A model generated the notes under the pieces. The model did not search any database. It was not told the DNA's origin and saw only the letters and a program-made list of their open reading frames with translations. This document shows positions 34,108 through 44,558 of a stretch of DNA of 64,000 nt, one piece after another; positions within the stretch are counted from its first letter, which is position 1; every line of letters starts with the position of its first letter. The DNA lies in contig NXFV01000012.1 of NCBI GenBank assembly GCA_002803225.1, positions 1 through 64,000 of the forward strand, written 5' to 3'. Position numbers and translations under genes: made by a program. The DNA comes from Gamarada debralockiae. Lineage: Eukaryota; Ascomycota; Leotiomycetes; Helotiales; Hyphodiscaceae.

Positions 34108-35407
34108 TTACTGGTCGCAACAGAACATCACCCTTCTTGGTGCTGGGCCGGCGTATTCGCGCCTCACAGTAGGTCGGGAAATCGCATCAAAGGAGGAAGT
34201 GTCGAATGTTCTCTGGGATGACGTGTTGAAAGGTATCCTTTGCGTCCTTGTGGATCCCGTGACATTGTTGAATTCATTGCCACTGTTAATCAAACCCATG
34301 ATGTTAGTTATCAAGGACAACCTTATATCCCTCGGAAGAGAGATACGATAAATTTCTTCAACTTGGCTGAACGAACGAAATTCCCATCTACTCGTCCAGC
34401 ACCAATCCGAGCGCAAGCATCGTTTTCGTTGCCATTTATCACATAAGGACTCATATCAAAGTCATAACCTGCAAAGCTTAGACCGTCCTCCAGTCGGCTT
34501 TCTCTCACTGCGTCGACAAGAACCGCGGCCACTGAGCCTATATCTTTGTACCCCTGCAGTCTGGTGACTATTGCCTGGGCAACTTCTGGTTCAAGGTATT
34601 GTATCGCCATCAACGGATACTGCCAAGCTGTTTCAAAAATTCCTTTCATTATTTCGCAATTTGCATGGAGGGCTGGATCTGCTTGCAGGGTGAACAGGCA
34701 GATAATATTGTCAACTTGCAGTCCAGCAGTCAACTCTGCCACGGAGAAGAGATTCTGGAGATCGACTGGCCAGCACCTCAGCTCTTCGGATCAGGAGTAC
34801 TACGCGATTTTAGTTGTTCATTTGATTTAAGTGAAACAGAAAGGGTAGCCAGGGAATGACACGCCGAAACTCTCAATTGGACTGGCTGATTCGGTATTCA
34901 CCCGCGTGTAGTAAAGGCGGTTCATCATCTCTTCGATCATCTGCAGCGAGGACTTGATCCGTCTCGCTTCCTTCAATGAGTTTCAAATCGTCTCATTCTT
35001 CCTATGGTACAGTACATGTTCCACGATATCCTCGCAAGGTGGCAGCTGCTTGCACCCTGTCTATTCGATGCCACACCGAAAATCCGCATCATGGGACGTG
35101 TACTTCGAAAAGAATGTGACCTCACCCATACATCTGTAGTCCTCAGGGACTAGATGGGCTTGTGCTTAAATAAACTGCCCATACCATTCCGCGGACCGTG
35201 ATTCGGCCAGGTGTTCGGGAGTCATTTCGAAGAAGTTTGTCTCGCATTTGCGGCGTTCGTGCCATACCCGATAGCGTATTCAATGGAGTTGTTGTTGTGA
35301 TGTGGGAATGTGCGGACTTCTTCATCCGGTAAATTGACAGCGGCGAGAGTAGCTGCATAAACAGAAGTCGAATCGAGACTCAGCGCAACCCATGCAGAGA
35401 ACCGCAT
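34108..35407 (-). pseudogene. Probable decayed secreted-protein gene, family unrecognised
   Basis: From ATG 35407 the reading opens MRFSAWVALSLDSTSVYAAT, resembling a signal peptide. Frame breaks and stops follow: segments such as CGIE, TGCKQLPPCEDIVEHVL and KEARRIKSSLQMIEEMMNRL are in one order but interrupted by in-frame stops. A longer open part at 34323-34742 carries ADPALHANCEIMKGIFETAW and DGLSFAGYDFDMSPYVI. The last pattern weakly recalls the tail region of large fungal secreted proteins with class V chitinase or killer-toxin-like architecture, but I cannot establish that. It may be a pseudogene or several exons with introns I failed to resolve. Confidence 0.35.
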
Positions 35408-36960
35408 CCTGCCTCATTTGTTTAGCTCTCGTGAGCGATTGGTAGATCTCTTGATTCTATGAAAGGCCATACAATCCTCCAATCCTCCCTCTCAACCCAG
35501 ATCGCGGAGATTATGAGCACCATTGGGCCACTCTAATTGCTGTAATACCTGCGTATCAAAAATTCCAATGCCCTAATCTTTCAATCGTGGTGGTTGGGCA
35601 ACGTCTCCTTCAATTTTGCGATGTCTATCCAAAGTAGTGATATTTCAATGGTTCAACTCCTATTGGGGATTGAGAATCTGAGAGGATACTTTCGAAATCA
35701 GATTACTTTGTACGTTCCAGTAGTTCTAGTCTTTCCCATAGCGATTGAGAAGTTTTGTATGGGCAGAGAGCGAAAATCCTTTTTTCCTCGACGTTGAGTT
35801 CAACAGTTGCCATCCACCCCGTCACGGTTGGGCGAACTGATTCATGGTCCATGAAAGAGCGGTACCCGCATGTCAAGCTCAAGCATACCATACAAGACCT
35901 CAGCTGTGACCCACTTCCAATAGCATTATGACCCAAGTAGTCCGTAATAAAGAAAAGGAACCGTAATCTCACATCACAGCAAGGGCCGACATACTGCCCA
36001 AGTGATTGCGACACCTCACAAGGTCCAGAGTCACTGGATGTGATACTATAAAGGGGACACTGGTCAGGATATCCTTTTGGTAGGAGCGTGGTATGTTGTA
36101 ATCAGCCTTGTTTGATATTGGAACCTCACTTCTGATCATCTCGTTTCTGTAAAATCACAGCAACAATGGTTTTGCTGCAGTCCAGAAACATCAGCACACT
36201 ATTCATGCATCACCATCGCTTCATAATTCCCAATACTATAAAAATAAAACACTTACGTCTTTGTAGAGGATACAAATGAAGCCGAAACGTTCCAGAATCT
36301 GTAACTTTGAAATGTTGCCGTCCAAGACTCCCGCGAAGCAAGCTCTGGATGTGACATTAGCTCATTATTCATGGGATTCGAAAGACCATTGGAAACCCAC
36401 CCTGGTCCTCTTACCATGAGAACAGGAAAAGATCACCCACCATCACTTCATCATGCAACGTCCCCCATCACCATCCGAGTCCAAGACAGTCCTCTCACTA
36501 CGAACGATCTCAAAATCGCCTTGAACTCCAATACACAAACGCAAACCCGTACCCAGCCTTGAACTCCTCCCTGAACCTTTCGAATCCGGCCAAGTGGTCA
36601 TCCTTCCGCTCTCTTCACCATCATCAGTGATTCCAATCAATATGAGCCAAATCTTCCATTTTCCTGCCCTTCTTCAGAGCGTGATCGAAACGATCACACC
36701 TAATCTTGTGATTTGGGAGAGGGGGGCCGATATCAACGAAAGGACGCTCGCGATGGAAGATCTAACGCCTCTCTCGCATGCAGTTGCAGTAGTATTTATT
36801 GGCTTCTTTCGCGGACATGGAAGCAGTTCTGTTCTTAACGTTGTCGCAATGAGGATGTGACCCCATCCGCACCTTGATCTTTCGCCTGGTTTTGGGATCC
36901 AAATTCCAAGCTCGCAGACAGCGATGAAATAGTTGACTAGAGGGAATTGTTGTAGATCTG
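35408..36960. other. Gene-poor region, nothing recognised
   Basis: Short frames on both strands (for example 35703-36014 minus, 36594-36860 plus) lack domains. Composition becomes AT-rich at the right end. Confidence 0.45.
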
Positions 36961-36989
36961 TTCAAAGTCCATTAGTACATAGGAATAAA

Positions 36990-37580
36990 GATACTAGTAG
37001 GAGCTAATACCTGTTCTCATAAATAAACGATGATACTACTATTAGTATAATAAGAATATATCTAGCTAAGGATATAATAAACCGCGCTATGTAATTTATA
37101 GTATTAAAAATTCCTACTTGATTGAACTTAATGTAATAGGATAAACAGGGAAAACATAGAAAAACCGGGATTCGATATTGAGGCCACGTTGTATTACTAT
37201 ATTATTCGAGACTTTATAAAAAATCGGTTATATATTTTTCGTCTTTTGCCTTACCCCCCTTTTTCCTTATAGGAGAAAAAGGATATTTTAAATACAGATA
37301 GAAAGAGAAAGAGAACTAGGGCACGTGATCCGCAAAGTGTTACATGTTTCCCTAGTATATTACTTTAATAGCTTTAAAAGATAATAAGTACTTAAAAAGG
37401 TAATAGAAATATAGTTAATATATAGGCATTTTAAAGTATAGCTTATTAATAGTGGAATAAGTTATGTAGTGCCTTAACTTACCCTATTTAATCGTTACTT
37501 ATTATATATATATAATTTTTATTATAATAGTTCTATACTAGAAAAAGAGACGAAGTCTGATAATTCATTTACTTCTTCAG
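36990..37580. repeat. AT-rich island downstream of the gasdermin-like gene
   Basis: Strongly A/T-rich with many TA steps, no sustained reading frame and only short GC patches. It begins about 700 bp downstream of the gasdermin-like stop codon. It looks like a RIP-mutated repeat, of which no coding remnant is recognisable. Confidence 0.6.
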
Positions 37581-37682
37581 TTCAATATACTTGCACTTTT
37601 GATTCAGTTGCCCAAGGTAGGTACACGAAGGTAATAAACTGTAGTTCCCAGAACGCTATCACTAGGGAGAAATAAGCTGGCC

Positions 37683-38624
37683 CTACTCATAAACAACAAG
37701 CATATCTCTGTCTCCAGTATTCAGCAGTAGTTCGTCAGTCTCTATCCCGGAAATGATGACGTCCGCGTCAATACTTTGATTCCTCTTAACTGAGCCAGCT
37801 TTGAACTGTTCTACCGCGTCGTCAGAGTCCCAATCAATCTCCTCTTCCTCCTCCTCTTCTTCATCATGCCCTAAGGCAAGGTGATAAGCTTTGGCCCGCT
37901 TGGGCGGGCCAATGGTCGGGTTTGAGGTGAAAAGTTTCTTCGACGCTGATGGCTTGTACGAGAGCCGTGCAACCGAGTACGAGACTGCAAAAATCTCTTC
38001 CTCGGCCACGGCTCTTTCGTCGCTTTGCTGGGATGAACCCGAGCCACATAGGCCTCCGCCAATGTCCACTGCTCCTGCTACGGCAGCCGGGAGTACAGTG
38101 GAGACGGGCACGGTGACGTTGAGCGCCGTTTTGCTATTTTGACTTCCATCTATCTTCCAGGCACTTTTCGTCGTAGTGAGGAAGCCCGTTACGAGGTAGG
38201 CATGACGGGGCCGGACTTTCTCAAGCAACGCGCGGACATCTCGCGAGTAATTTTCGTTCTTCATGAGCTCTTCGAAGTAGTGCTCAGGGTTTGGCAGAAT
38301 ATAGCGCTTCACACTCTCACTTTCTAGCGTCCTGCTTTGTTCCTCGTTGCGGGTGACGTGAAAGCCGACAAGGTTGGCAAGTTTCACGGATACTCCTCGC
38401 TCGCGCGCAGCATTTCGGAAAGCTTTAATCGAGGTAGACAAGGACGGTTCCGGAAGGATTGAGGGTATAATGTCGTCGGTGTTGTGGCTCGGTGTTCCAG
38501 GAAGTGAAAAGGGCGCGAATTGCGTGAGAGGCGACGTCGTCGAGACCACCACTCGACACAAAAAACTCTTTATCTCGGTCGCCGAGATTGGTTGGTCAAG
38601 AAGAAAGAAACTCGATTGGGCCAT
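37683..38624 (-). CDS. Gasdermin-like pore-forming protein (candidate)
   Basis: Single exon, 313 aa from ATG 38624; the in-frame upstream codon is TTG, so the start is clear. The N-terminal 225 residues alternate beta-like and amphipathic stretches. HAYLVTGFLTTTKSAW (141-156), a hydrophobic Ala/Val/Gly-rich stretch (about 166-193) and EEEIFAVSYSVARLSY (208-223) follow the order of gasdermin N-domains, where a YVVT-type strand, a membrane-inserting hairpin and an 'I-AYRV-QL' type strand occur. A short tail follows, with a basic patch, a Glu run (DEEEEEEEEIDWDSDD, 254-269) and a terminal hydrophobic piece. It would be the autoinhibitory segment, released by proteolysis. Fungal gasdermin-like proteins (HET-Q1, RCD-1) trigger heterokaryon-incompatibility cell death. 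Divergence from a CHAT-NTPase gene supports the call, but sequence similarity alone is weak. Confidence 0.55.
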   Translation of the reverse strand: MAQSSFFLLDQPISATEIKSFLCRVVVSTTSPLTQFAPFSLPGTPSHNTDDIIPSILPEPSLSTSIKAFRNAARERGVSVKLANLVGFHVTRNEEQSRTLESESVKRYILPNPEHYFEELMKNENYSRDVRALLEKVRPRHAYLVTGFLTTTKSAWKIDGSQNSKTALNVTVPVSTVLPAAVAGAVDIGGGLCGSGSSQQSDERAVAEEEIFAVSYSVARLSYKPSASKKLFTSNPTIGPPKRAKAYHLALGHDEEEEEEEEIDWDSDDAVEQFKAGSVKRNQSIDADVIISGIETDELLLNTGDRDMLVVYE

Positions 38625-38961
38625 TTGAACAAAACTGAGTGAAATGAAATAAATGCCCAACCCGGCTCCGCAAGGGCTGCCGTCATTACATATATGCGGA
38701 GGCTCCCCCGATACTGCAGCACGTCGCCATTTCGGCGTACAGCACGCTCCTGTTTCAAGTGCGCCATCCTAGGTATGAAACAGCATGCAGGGTGGTGCGG
38801 CACAGCCATCGCTAATAACCAACAACAGTTGCCACCCCTGTGCACTGGAAGAATTCGAAATTTTGGGAGTGATCAAAATTGTACAAGTACAAAACGAACC
38901 TCTGATCTCTTCTTCTGACAGTATGCAGAAGCTATAGCGTCTTAAGAGTAAAATAACTACC
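38625..38961. promoter_or_regulatory. Shared divergent promoter of the cell-death pair
   Basis: Only 337 bp separate the two start codons, so both genes must share regulatory DNA. No long palindrome or canonical box stands out; an ACATATATG sequence lies near 38687. The arrangement suggests co-expression of pore former and protease. Confidence 0.7.
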
Positions 38962-41900
38962 ATGCCTAATCAAAAACGAGTGTCCCTCCGGCTCATTGCA
39001 CGACAAGCTATCGATGGGTGGGCGGTGGAGGTCGTCAAGGACGGCACAATTGTACAGCGTGGTGTCCCCGTTAGAGACCCTCTCAGTCCGGATCAAAGGT
39101 CGACCTGCCGTTGGTACCTCGAACAATACGTCGAATGCTTGCCCTTTTCGGTAGACAGGGCTAAAGAAGCCGAGCTTCTGTTGGAGGGCTACCCCGAAGA
39201 TTTGCTGCGTCAGCTGTCCCTCCGGGAGGTTTTGGCCTCCGACTTCAAAGACGCTCCTTCTAACCTGGATTCGGTTTTGCTGTCCATCGAGGTTTGTCAC
39301 GGCAGCGACGAGGGAGGGTGCTCAGTCGACACCATCCACGGACTATTTTGGGAATTGTTGGAAGACCCAGAGCTCTGGTGCCACCCAAGATTGGCGGTCG
39401 TCGTCGAGCGATCTGTATCGTCACCTCACAGTGATCGGCCCTCGCAGACCGACAGGTTGGACTGTTGGAAACAACCTGATGGCACGCTCACACTCAATGT
39501 GCTCGTGGTAGTAGCAAGGAATATAACCCAAACGCCATCCATGTACGACGACATCAGCCCATTCCTCGCAACAGACGCGCTTATCAAGGTCCAGAAGATT
39601 CTGGCAGACACTAGAAGCCCTATCCAAATCAGCCTGGAAATCGTCCGGCCGGGAACCTTTGCGTCATTTGTGAACCACTTGGAGCGCGCGAGAACCATTC
39701 ACGGAAAGCACGGCTACTTTCACGTTGTGCACTTCGACATGCATGGGAAAATCGGTACTCGAAAGGGGAAATTAAACAAGTACGGCTTTCTCTACTTCAG
39801 CGATCCAGCATCGGACGGCACCACGTTAGTGCCGGGACACTTTGTCGGCGAAATTCTGGAGAAATTCAAAGTCCCCTTCGCCGTCCTGAACGCATGCGAA
39901 TCTGCGAGGGCATGCCTTGGTGATGATGCTAATATCGCCCAACAATTCTTGAAGCACGGTGTTAGAAGCGTCCTCGGCATGTCGTTCAAAATAGCTTCCA
40001 GCGCCGCCGCTATCTTCCTCGAAGCCTTCTACCATGCCTTGCTAGTTCGTGGGGGTTCCTTTTCCGAGGCTGCGGCTGTGGGCCGTAGGATCTTGCGGAT
40101 GAATCCCATGCGGCCAGCAAGGTATAATCGGCAGCAGCGGCGGCAGGACAGCTTTGTTGCCGTCACATATGGACCTGGTTTGGACTGTGTACTTGCACAG
40201 TCGACCAACTCTTGGCAGCGACCATTCATGCACCACACGATCCTCCTCCCGGCCATCTGCAGTGCGTCCCCTCCGACTCCGGTAACAGAAGGGCTATATG
40301 GCCGCGATTTTGACCTCTTGAGACTCGAAAAGCGGCTGTTGCAAACTCACTCTGTATATCTGTATGGATTGGCTGGAGTTGGGAAATCTGTCTTCCTTAA
40401 CCGTGCCGTCTCGCTGTGGAAATCAACAAACTTTGTCGACGCTGTTGTCGCGATTGATTTCTCTAAAGACCTGGTTTTGTCTGGCGAGGATGTGTCGCTC
40501 GCCATACTCCGCCAACTGTTGTCGCAAGTCAACGTTCCCAAGTATCAATCCCGCTTGTGGACCATACCTTCTCGTTCTCTCCAGTCCTACAACAACGTTA
40601 TGGTGGATGCGATCGTGGCCGAAATTCTCTCCGAGATAGAGTCGATCCTCATCTTCGATGGCCTGGACATTCCGCTCATGCCTCATCCGTCACATTTAGC
40701 TCCACCACTGAACGAAAGTTCGGTCGCATGTTTATGCCAACTTATGAACTCCCTGGTAGCACTCAGCCAAAATTCCAACAAGAAGAAACCTCGCCTAGTG
40801 TTTGCTGCTAGACGGGGTGACGCACAGTGGCTAGAGACACTGATTGGTCGCCAATTTCGGCCTCTCCTGCACGAGCTAGAAGAGTTGAACCTAGCCAGCG
40901 CTATCGACCTCTCCCACCAAGTGCTACAGACTTGTGGCGAGGACACTCATCAATGGAGCTATGAGGATGCCGATCACTTAGTGGGCATCGTCCAGTTGCT
41001 GGTATGCAACCCTTCGGCCTTGCTGGGCGTCCTGCCGCTCCAGCGAGCGCTCAAGATAGAGTGGCGGCTCTTCTACCGTGGCCTTCACCACGGCCTTTTT
41101 GCATCGGTAGCCGACCTGGAACGAGTGGATTTTGGCGCTTCTCGCTTTTCCCGAGAGATTCGTCACGCTTCTATCAACCTCCGCCAGGGTCATTTCTTCT
41201 TCATCTGTCTCTTTGCCTTATACTGGGATGAGGCAGTTTCGGTGGCAGCACTTCAATCCATCTTCTCTGAGACGGCAAATGCATCGCTGCGCCAGGACTT
41301 CCACGTCCCAGGCCGCTCCGAGCTCTACGACCAATGGCCTTTGATTTTGCTGTCGTTTGCTTTGGATCGTGGTTATGTCCGCGTCGGTGATGGCGGAGCC
41401 TGCCTACATATACACCCTTTGCTTACAATCGTGGGACGGGCGTATCTCTCCGCCTTCATCACGCCCGCGGACAGGAAAAACCTGAGGACTATGTTTTGCT
41501 CCTCGCTAGAATCTCTACATTCCCTTTTTGTCCAGCAGAAGCGGGGGCTCAGGATTGGAATCGCGAATCTCCTCTCGTCCGCTGATTTCTGTTTGACAGA
41601 CGTACCACCCAAAAATTGGCCCTTGAGCCTCTTTGCCGCTCTCAGCGACCCGACTCTATCGAGTGCCCTACCGCTGACAACACGTTCTGTGCCGCAGGAA
41701 CGAATCTTCCAACTCCTCAAGCTGCTCTCCGCTAAGTTTGATGAAGTCGAGCAGAAAGAACGATACGTAGCATTTTTCGTCCTAGTCCTCCTTCGTATCG
41801 TCTCGACTCTCGAAAACAGCAGTCAGAGTTGGGAGCGCGCTTCCGAGTTTTCATCCATTGGTCTCCGTCTCCTCCCATCGCTGGATCAGCAAAACCTCGC

Positions 41901-43869
41901 CCAGAACACTCAGGTTTACCAAAGCTGTCTGCTCTTGGTGCAGTTTCTTTCTTCTTTCCCTCTGGAAGATGATGCTGGGCGCCAGAGAAGCTGGCAAGTT
42001 TTAATATCACTCAAAGATGAATTGTGCGAGAGGCTCAGCCAGAAGGGCTCACCACTCCCAGACCTACAACATCTGGACTTGTTATCTGCCGGGATAGATG
42101 GCATTCGCAGTATGGTCAGAGATATCCAAGATGCTCAAGGTCCTAATATGGAGCTCTCAGACTCATGCAACTTTGTTCTTGCCATTGCTCTTCGCTTGAT
42201 CGAAGCGGACAAAGCAGGGCTCCTAGCCGCAGCTACCCCGAGGACAGAGACATGCCAGCAACGCACGGCAATCTCCGAGCAACAGGCGCCCGAGCTGTCT
42301 GTAGATATCGACATCGACCAATTCAAACGAATGCTCGGTTTTGACGAACGGAACCTCCAGTCGATTCCGATGGCAAATACAGAAGCCGATACCACTCGGA
42401 ACAAGGCTCTCGAGAATTCTTACGAGACGGGCGACTGGATGCAATCCTTGGAGCTTCACGAAAGAATGTTCATAGAGGCATCGAACGAATATCGGTTTAA
42501 GGAAGCAGAACAACACATGGAGTCAATGCGAGTTATCCTGACCAAGGTCTCGGCGCCTCGCAAGTTATTCGACGCACTGGACGACCAAAAAAGGGTTATG
42601 CAAGCAAAATACAAAAGCTACTTGGTCTTGTGCACTTTATATCAGTCGACATCGGAGGACGGAGGGCACACGGCTGAGGACCCGCGGCCTGAGGACGCTT
42701 TGGGAGAGCCGGAGTCGACTCATAAGAGCCAAATGCCCCGTCCGACTCGCCAGGCTATGCAGGATATGGCGGTAGCTATGAAAGAGTACGAGGAGAACCC
42801 ACGCAAATGGTGGGAATGGTGGGAAAGGGGCTCAAGCCAAGGCTCCGGATGGATTGCGCAGGTATATGATAACTCGGTCAGATACAAAGAGGAAGCCAGG
42901 CTCATGAATGAGGTGCACGGCGCGTGCATGGCCAAGGATATGAACACCGCACTATCTCTAATACACAGACTGGATGCTCTTTGCAGAGACGGCATCTTTG
43001 CAGACTATGGCCTGCGCCCCTCGCCCTTGCGGCGGGTCAGAAATTACTTCGAAACTGCGCTTTGCCAGTCTCAGATCCTCCATGACTGGCAGGCTGCGTT
43101 GGCAAGCGACGATTTCAAAACAGCCAAAGCACTCCTGGACAATTTGAGTGCTAGCGTTCGGTTAAATGGTACCTCCCTCAACCCCAGTAATATTGAAGCC
43201 CTTTACGTGACTACCGATCGAGAGCTTTTGCTTGACTTTACGCTGCAGTTCAACGCAGCAGCGAAGGCTGGGCAACTAAGCAGCTGTCAGAAGCTCTACT
43301 GTGGGTTTGTGGAGCTCGTGGACAGGGGTGAACTCAGCCGCATCAAGCCAGAAGAAATAATGGTCTTAAAATCCGAGGCTCTGGGGATGCTGATGCAACA
43401 AACAGTCGAAGACAAGCAATGGAATGCCGGCATCTCATATTGCGATGAGTTCTTGGTGCTGTGCAACGGTTTGCGGAAATGTGATCTAGAGGCACGAGAC
43501 TCTTGTGTCCAGGTCAAGTTGCGTTGTGAATGGGGCCTTGCTCAGGAAGAACTCACGGCGGCAGAGACCAGCCTCAACTTTGACAAGTGTCTTGAACTCG
43601 TTGATGCCATGGAAAGTCTCTATGAGACCCAGAAGGCAACACCCGGAAGAGTTCGATCCCTGTTCGTCTTTCTGGGGCCGAAACACGTGGCATTCTTGAA
43701 AGGGTCGTATCGCGACCGATGCCTCTGTTGCGCGCGCTGGAGCCGCCAAAGAGTACCGGGTGATTGTCCGTTCCCAAGGGGTAGGGGGCCGAATCATAAC
43801 CGATCTATCTTTAGAGCACCTTTCGGATGCTCGCATCATTGTAAAGGGGGATATTGTTGGTTCATGTGA
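38962..43869 (+). CDS. CHAT protease-NTPase-repeat (NLR-like) protein
   Basis: Single open frame of 1635 aa from ATG 38962 (good context). Residues about 140-410 form a CHAT (caspase-like, HetF/TPR-associated) domain: HVVHFDMHG puts the catalytic His at 261 and VLNACESA the catalytic Cys at 312. A STAND-type NTPase follows with P-loop YGLAGVGKSVF (469-476 core) and Walker B SILIFDGLD (Asp 566), and FAARRGDA as a sensor-like segment. From about residue 730 the rest is alpha-helical with TPR-like repeats (KALENSYETGDWMQSLELHE, FKTAKALLDNLSASV). The last 75 residues (after about 1560) are Cys/Arg-rich and unlike the rest, as if translated out of frame. The true protein may therefore end sooner or be truncated by the transposon remnant that follows. 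CHAT proteases act as effector domains of NLRs; the adjacent gasdermin-like protein is the obvious substrate. Confidence 0.9.
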   Translation: MPNQKRVSLRLIARQAIDGWAVEVVKDGTIVQRGVPVRDPLSPDQRSTCRWYLEQYVECLPFSVDRAKEAELLLEGYPEDLLRQLSLREVLASDFKDAPSNLDSVLLSIEVCHGSDEGGCSVDTIHGLFWELLEDPELWCHPRLAVVVERSVSSPHSDRPSQTDRLDCWKQPDGTLTLNVLVVVARNITQTPSMYDDISPFLATDALIKVQKILADTRSPIQISLEIVRPGTFASFVNHLERARTIHGKHGYFHVVHFDMHGKIGTRKGKLNKYGFLYFSDPASDGTTLVPGHFVGEILEKFKVPFAVLNACESARACLGDDANIAQQFLKHGVRSVLGMSFKIASSAAAIFLEAFYHALLVRGGSFSEAAAVGRRILRMNPMRPARYNRQQRRQDSFVAVTYGPGLDCVLAQSTNSWQRPFMHHTILLPAICSASPPTPVTEGLYGRDFDLLRLEKRLLQTHSVYLYGLAGVGKSVFLNRAVSLWKSTNFVDAVVAIDFSKDLVLSGEDVSLAILRQLLSQVNVPKYQSRLWTIPSRSLQSYNNVMVDAIVAEILSEIESILIFDGLDIPLMPHPSHLAPPLNESSVACLCQLMNSLVALSQNSNKKKPRLVFAARRGDAQWLETLIGRQFRPLLHELEELNLASAIDLSHQVLQTCGEDTHQWSYEDADHLVGIVQLLVCNPSALLGVLPLQRALKIEWRLFYRGLHHGLFASVADLERVDFGASRFSREIRHASINLRQGHFFFICLFALYWDEAVSVAALQSIFSETANASLRQDFHVPGRSELYDQWPLILLSFALDRGYVRVGDGGACLHIHPLLTIVGRAYLSAFITPADRKNLRTMFCSSLESLHSLFVQQKRGLRIGIANLLSSADFCLTDVPPKNWPLSLFAALSDPTLSSALPLTTRSVPQERIFQLLKLLSAKFDEVEQKERYVAFFVLVLLRIVSTLENSSQSWERASEFSSIGLRLLPSLDQQNLAQNTQVYQSCLLLVQFLSSFPLEDDAGRQRSWQVLISLKDELCERLSQKGSPLPDLQHLDLLSAGIDGIRSMVRDIQDAQGPNMELSDSCNFVLAIALRLIEADKAGLLAAATPRTETCQQRTAISEQQAPELSVDIDIDQFKRMLGFDERNLQSIPMANTEADTTRNKALENSYETGDWMQSLELHERMFIEASNEYRFKEAEQHMESMRVILTKVSAPRKLFDALDDQKRVMQAKYKSYLVLCTLYQSTSEDGGHTAEDPRPEDALGEPESTHKSQMPRPTRQAMQDMAVAMKEYEENPRKWWEWWERGSSQGSGWIAQVYDNSVRYKEEARLMNEVHGACMAKDMNTALSLIHRLDALCRDGIFADYGLRPSPLRRVRNYFETALCQSQILHDWQAALASDDFKTAKALLDNLSASVRLNGTSLNPSNIEALYVTTDRELLLDFTLQFNAAAKAGQLSSCQKLYCGFVELVDRGELSRIKPEEIMVLKSEALGMLMQQTVEDKQWNAGISYCDEFLVLCNGLRKCDLEARDSCVQVKLRCEWGLAQEELTAAETSLNFDKCLELVDAMESLYETQKATPGRVRSLFVFLGPKHVAFLKGSYRDRCLCCARWSRQRVPGDCPFPRGRGPNHNRSIFRAPFGCSHHCKGGYCWFM

Positions 43870-44400
43870 GGATCCGGCCCTCGCAGACGGCGCCGGCCGG
43901 TGAGAGAACATCAGGTTGCACCTGAGACAATCCAAATCAATGGAGTCTCAGAGGCCTTCCCCTCTTGCTACTTCTCTGACATACTATAATCCCTCCTGCT
44001 GCCCTCCTGCTGCCCTCCAGCTACCTGTAGCTGTTATAACTCTCAAGCTTCTACCCACAGGGCCGATTGCACTACGTCGGAACAAGCAGCTCTTAGTGGT
44101 ACTAATACTGCTGCATCAACCTCAGGAACCAACCAGGAAGTCAATACCGCGGCTGACCTAGCTAGGCTTCAAGCCGAAGGCAAGGTTCTTACAACTCAAG
44201 AGCTTCAGGAGCTCAATACTAGGGTTAAAGCCCTCGAAGACATGGCCCAGCTCGAAGAGCGTCTCAGGAACCTTGAAATCAGAAATGCACTAGCAAAGCT
44301 ATTGAAGACCTCATTAGTTAGGCTGCTAGTCCCCCTGTATCTTAGTCAAAATATCTACCTAGTCACTGCAGTCTCCGTACTCCGCAATAGGTCCGCAGCC
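43690..44400 (+). mobile_element. Gag-like transposon remnant (tentative)
   Basis: Downstream of the CHAT gene a plus-strand segment reads TAADLARLQAEGKVLTTQEL and QELNTRVKALEDMAQLEERL near 44150-44270, a coiled-coil Gln/Leu-rich pattern like retrotransposon Gag proteins. A second segment (EYRVIVRSQGVGGRIITDLS near 43755) lies just before it in another frame. The assignment is by composition only; no reverse transcriptase, integrase or terminal repeats were found. Boundaries are approximate and overlap the end of the CHAT open frame. Confidence 0.35.
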
Positions 44401-44558
44401 GATGTTTAATAGCTTGTTGATATACTTAATAGAATGCATCGCCACCTGCTCGTTTAGGTGTAGTCGAAATTTGGATTATGCTAATGTAATCATACGTTGT
44501 AAATAATTGCAGGCCTCTCTAGTTATGTAATCCTCATCTTTCAAGGAAGTTCATGAAG

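Noticed and set aside
43486..43935. 149-codon minus-strand frame at the end of the CHAT gene
   Set aside because: Antisense to the long CHAT frame and the transposon-like segment; no independent evidence.
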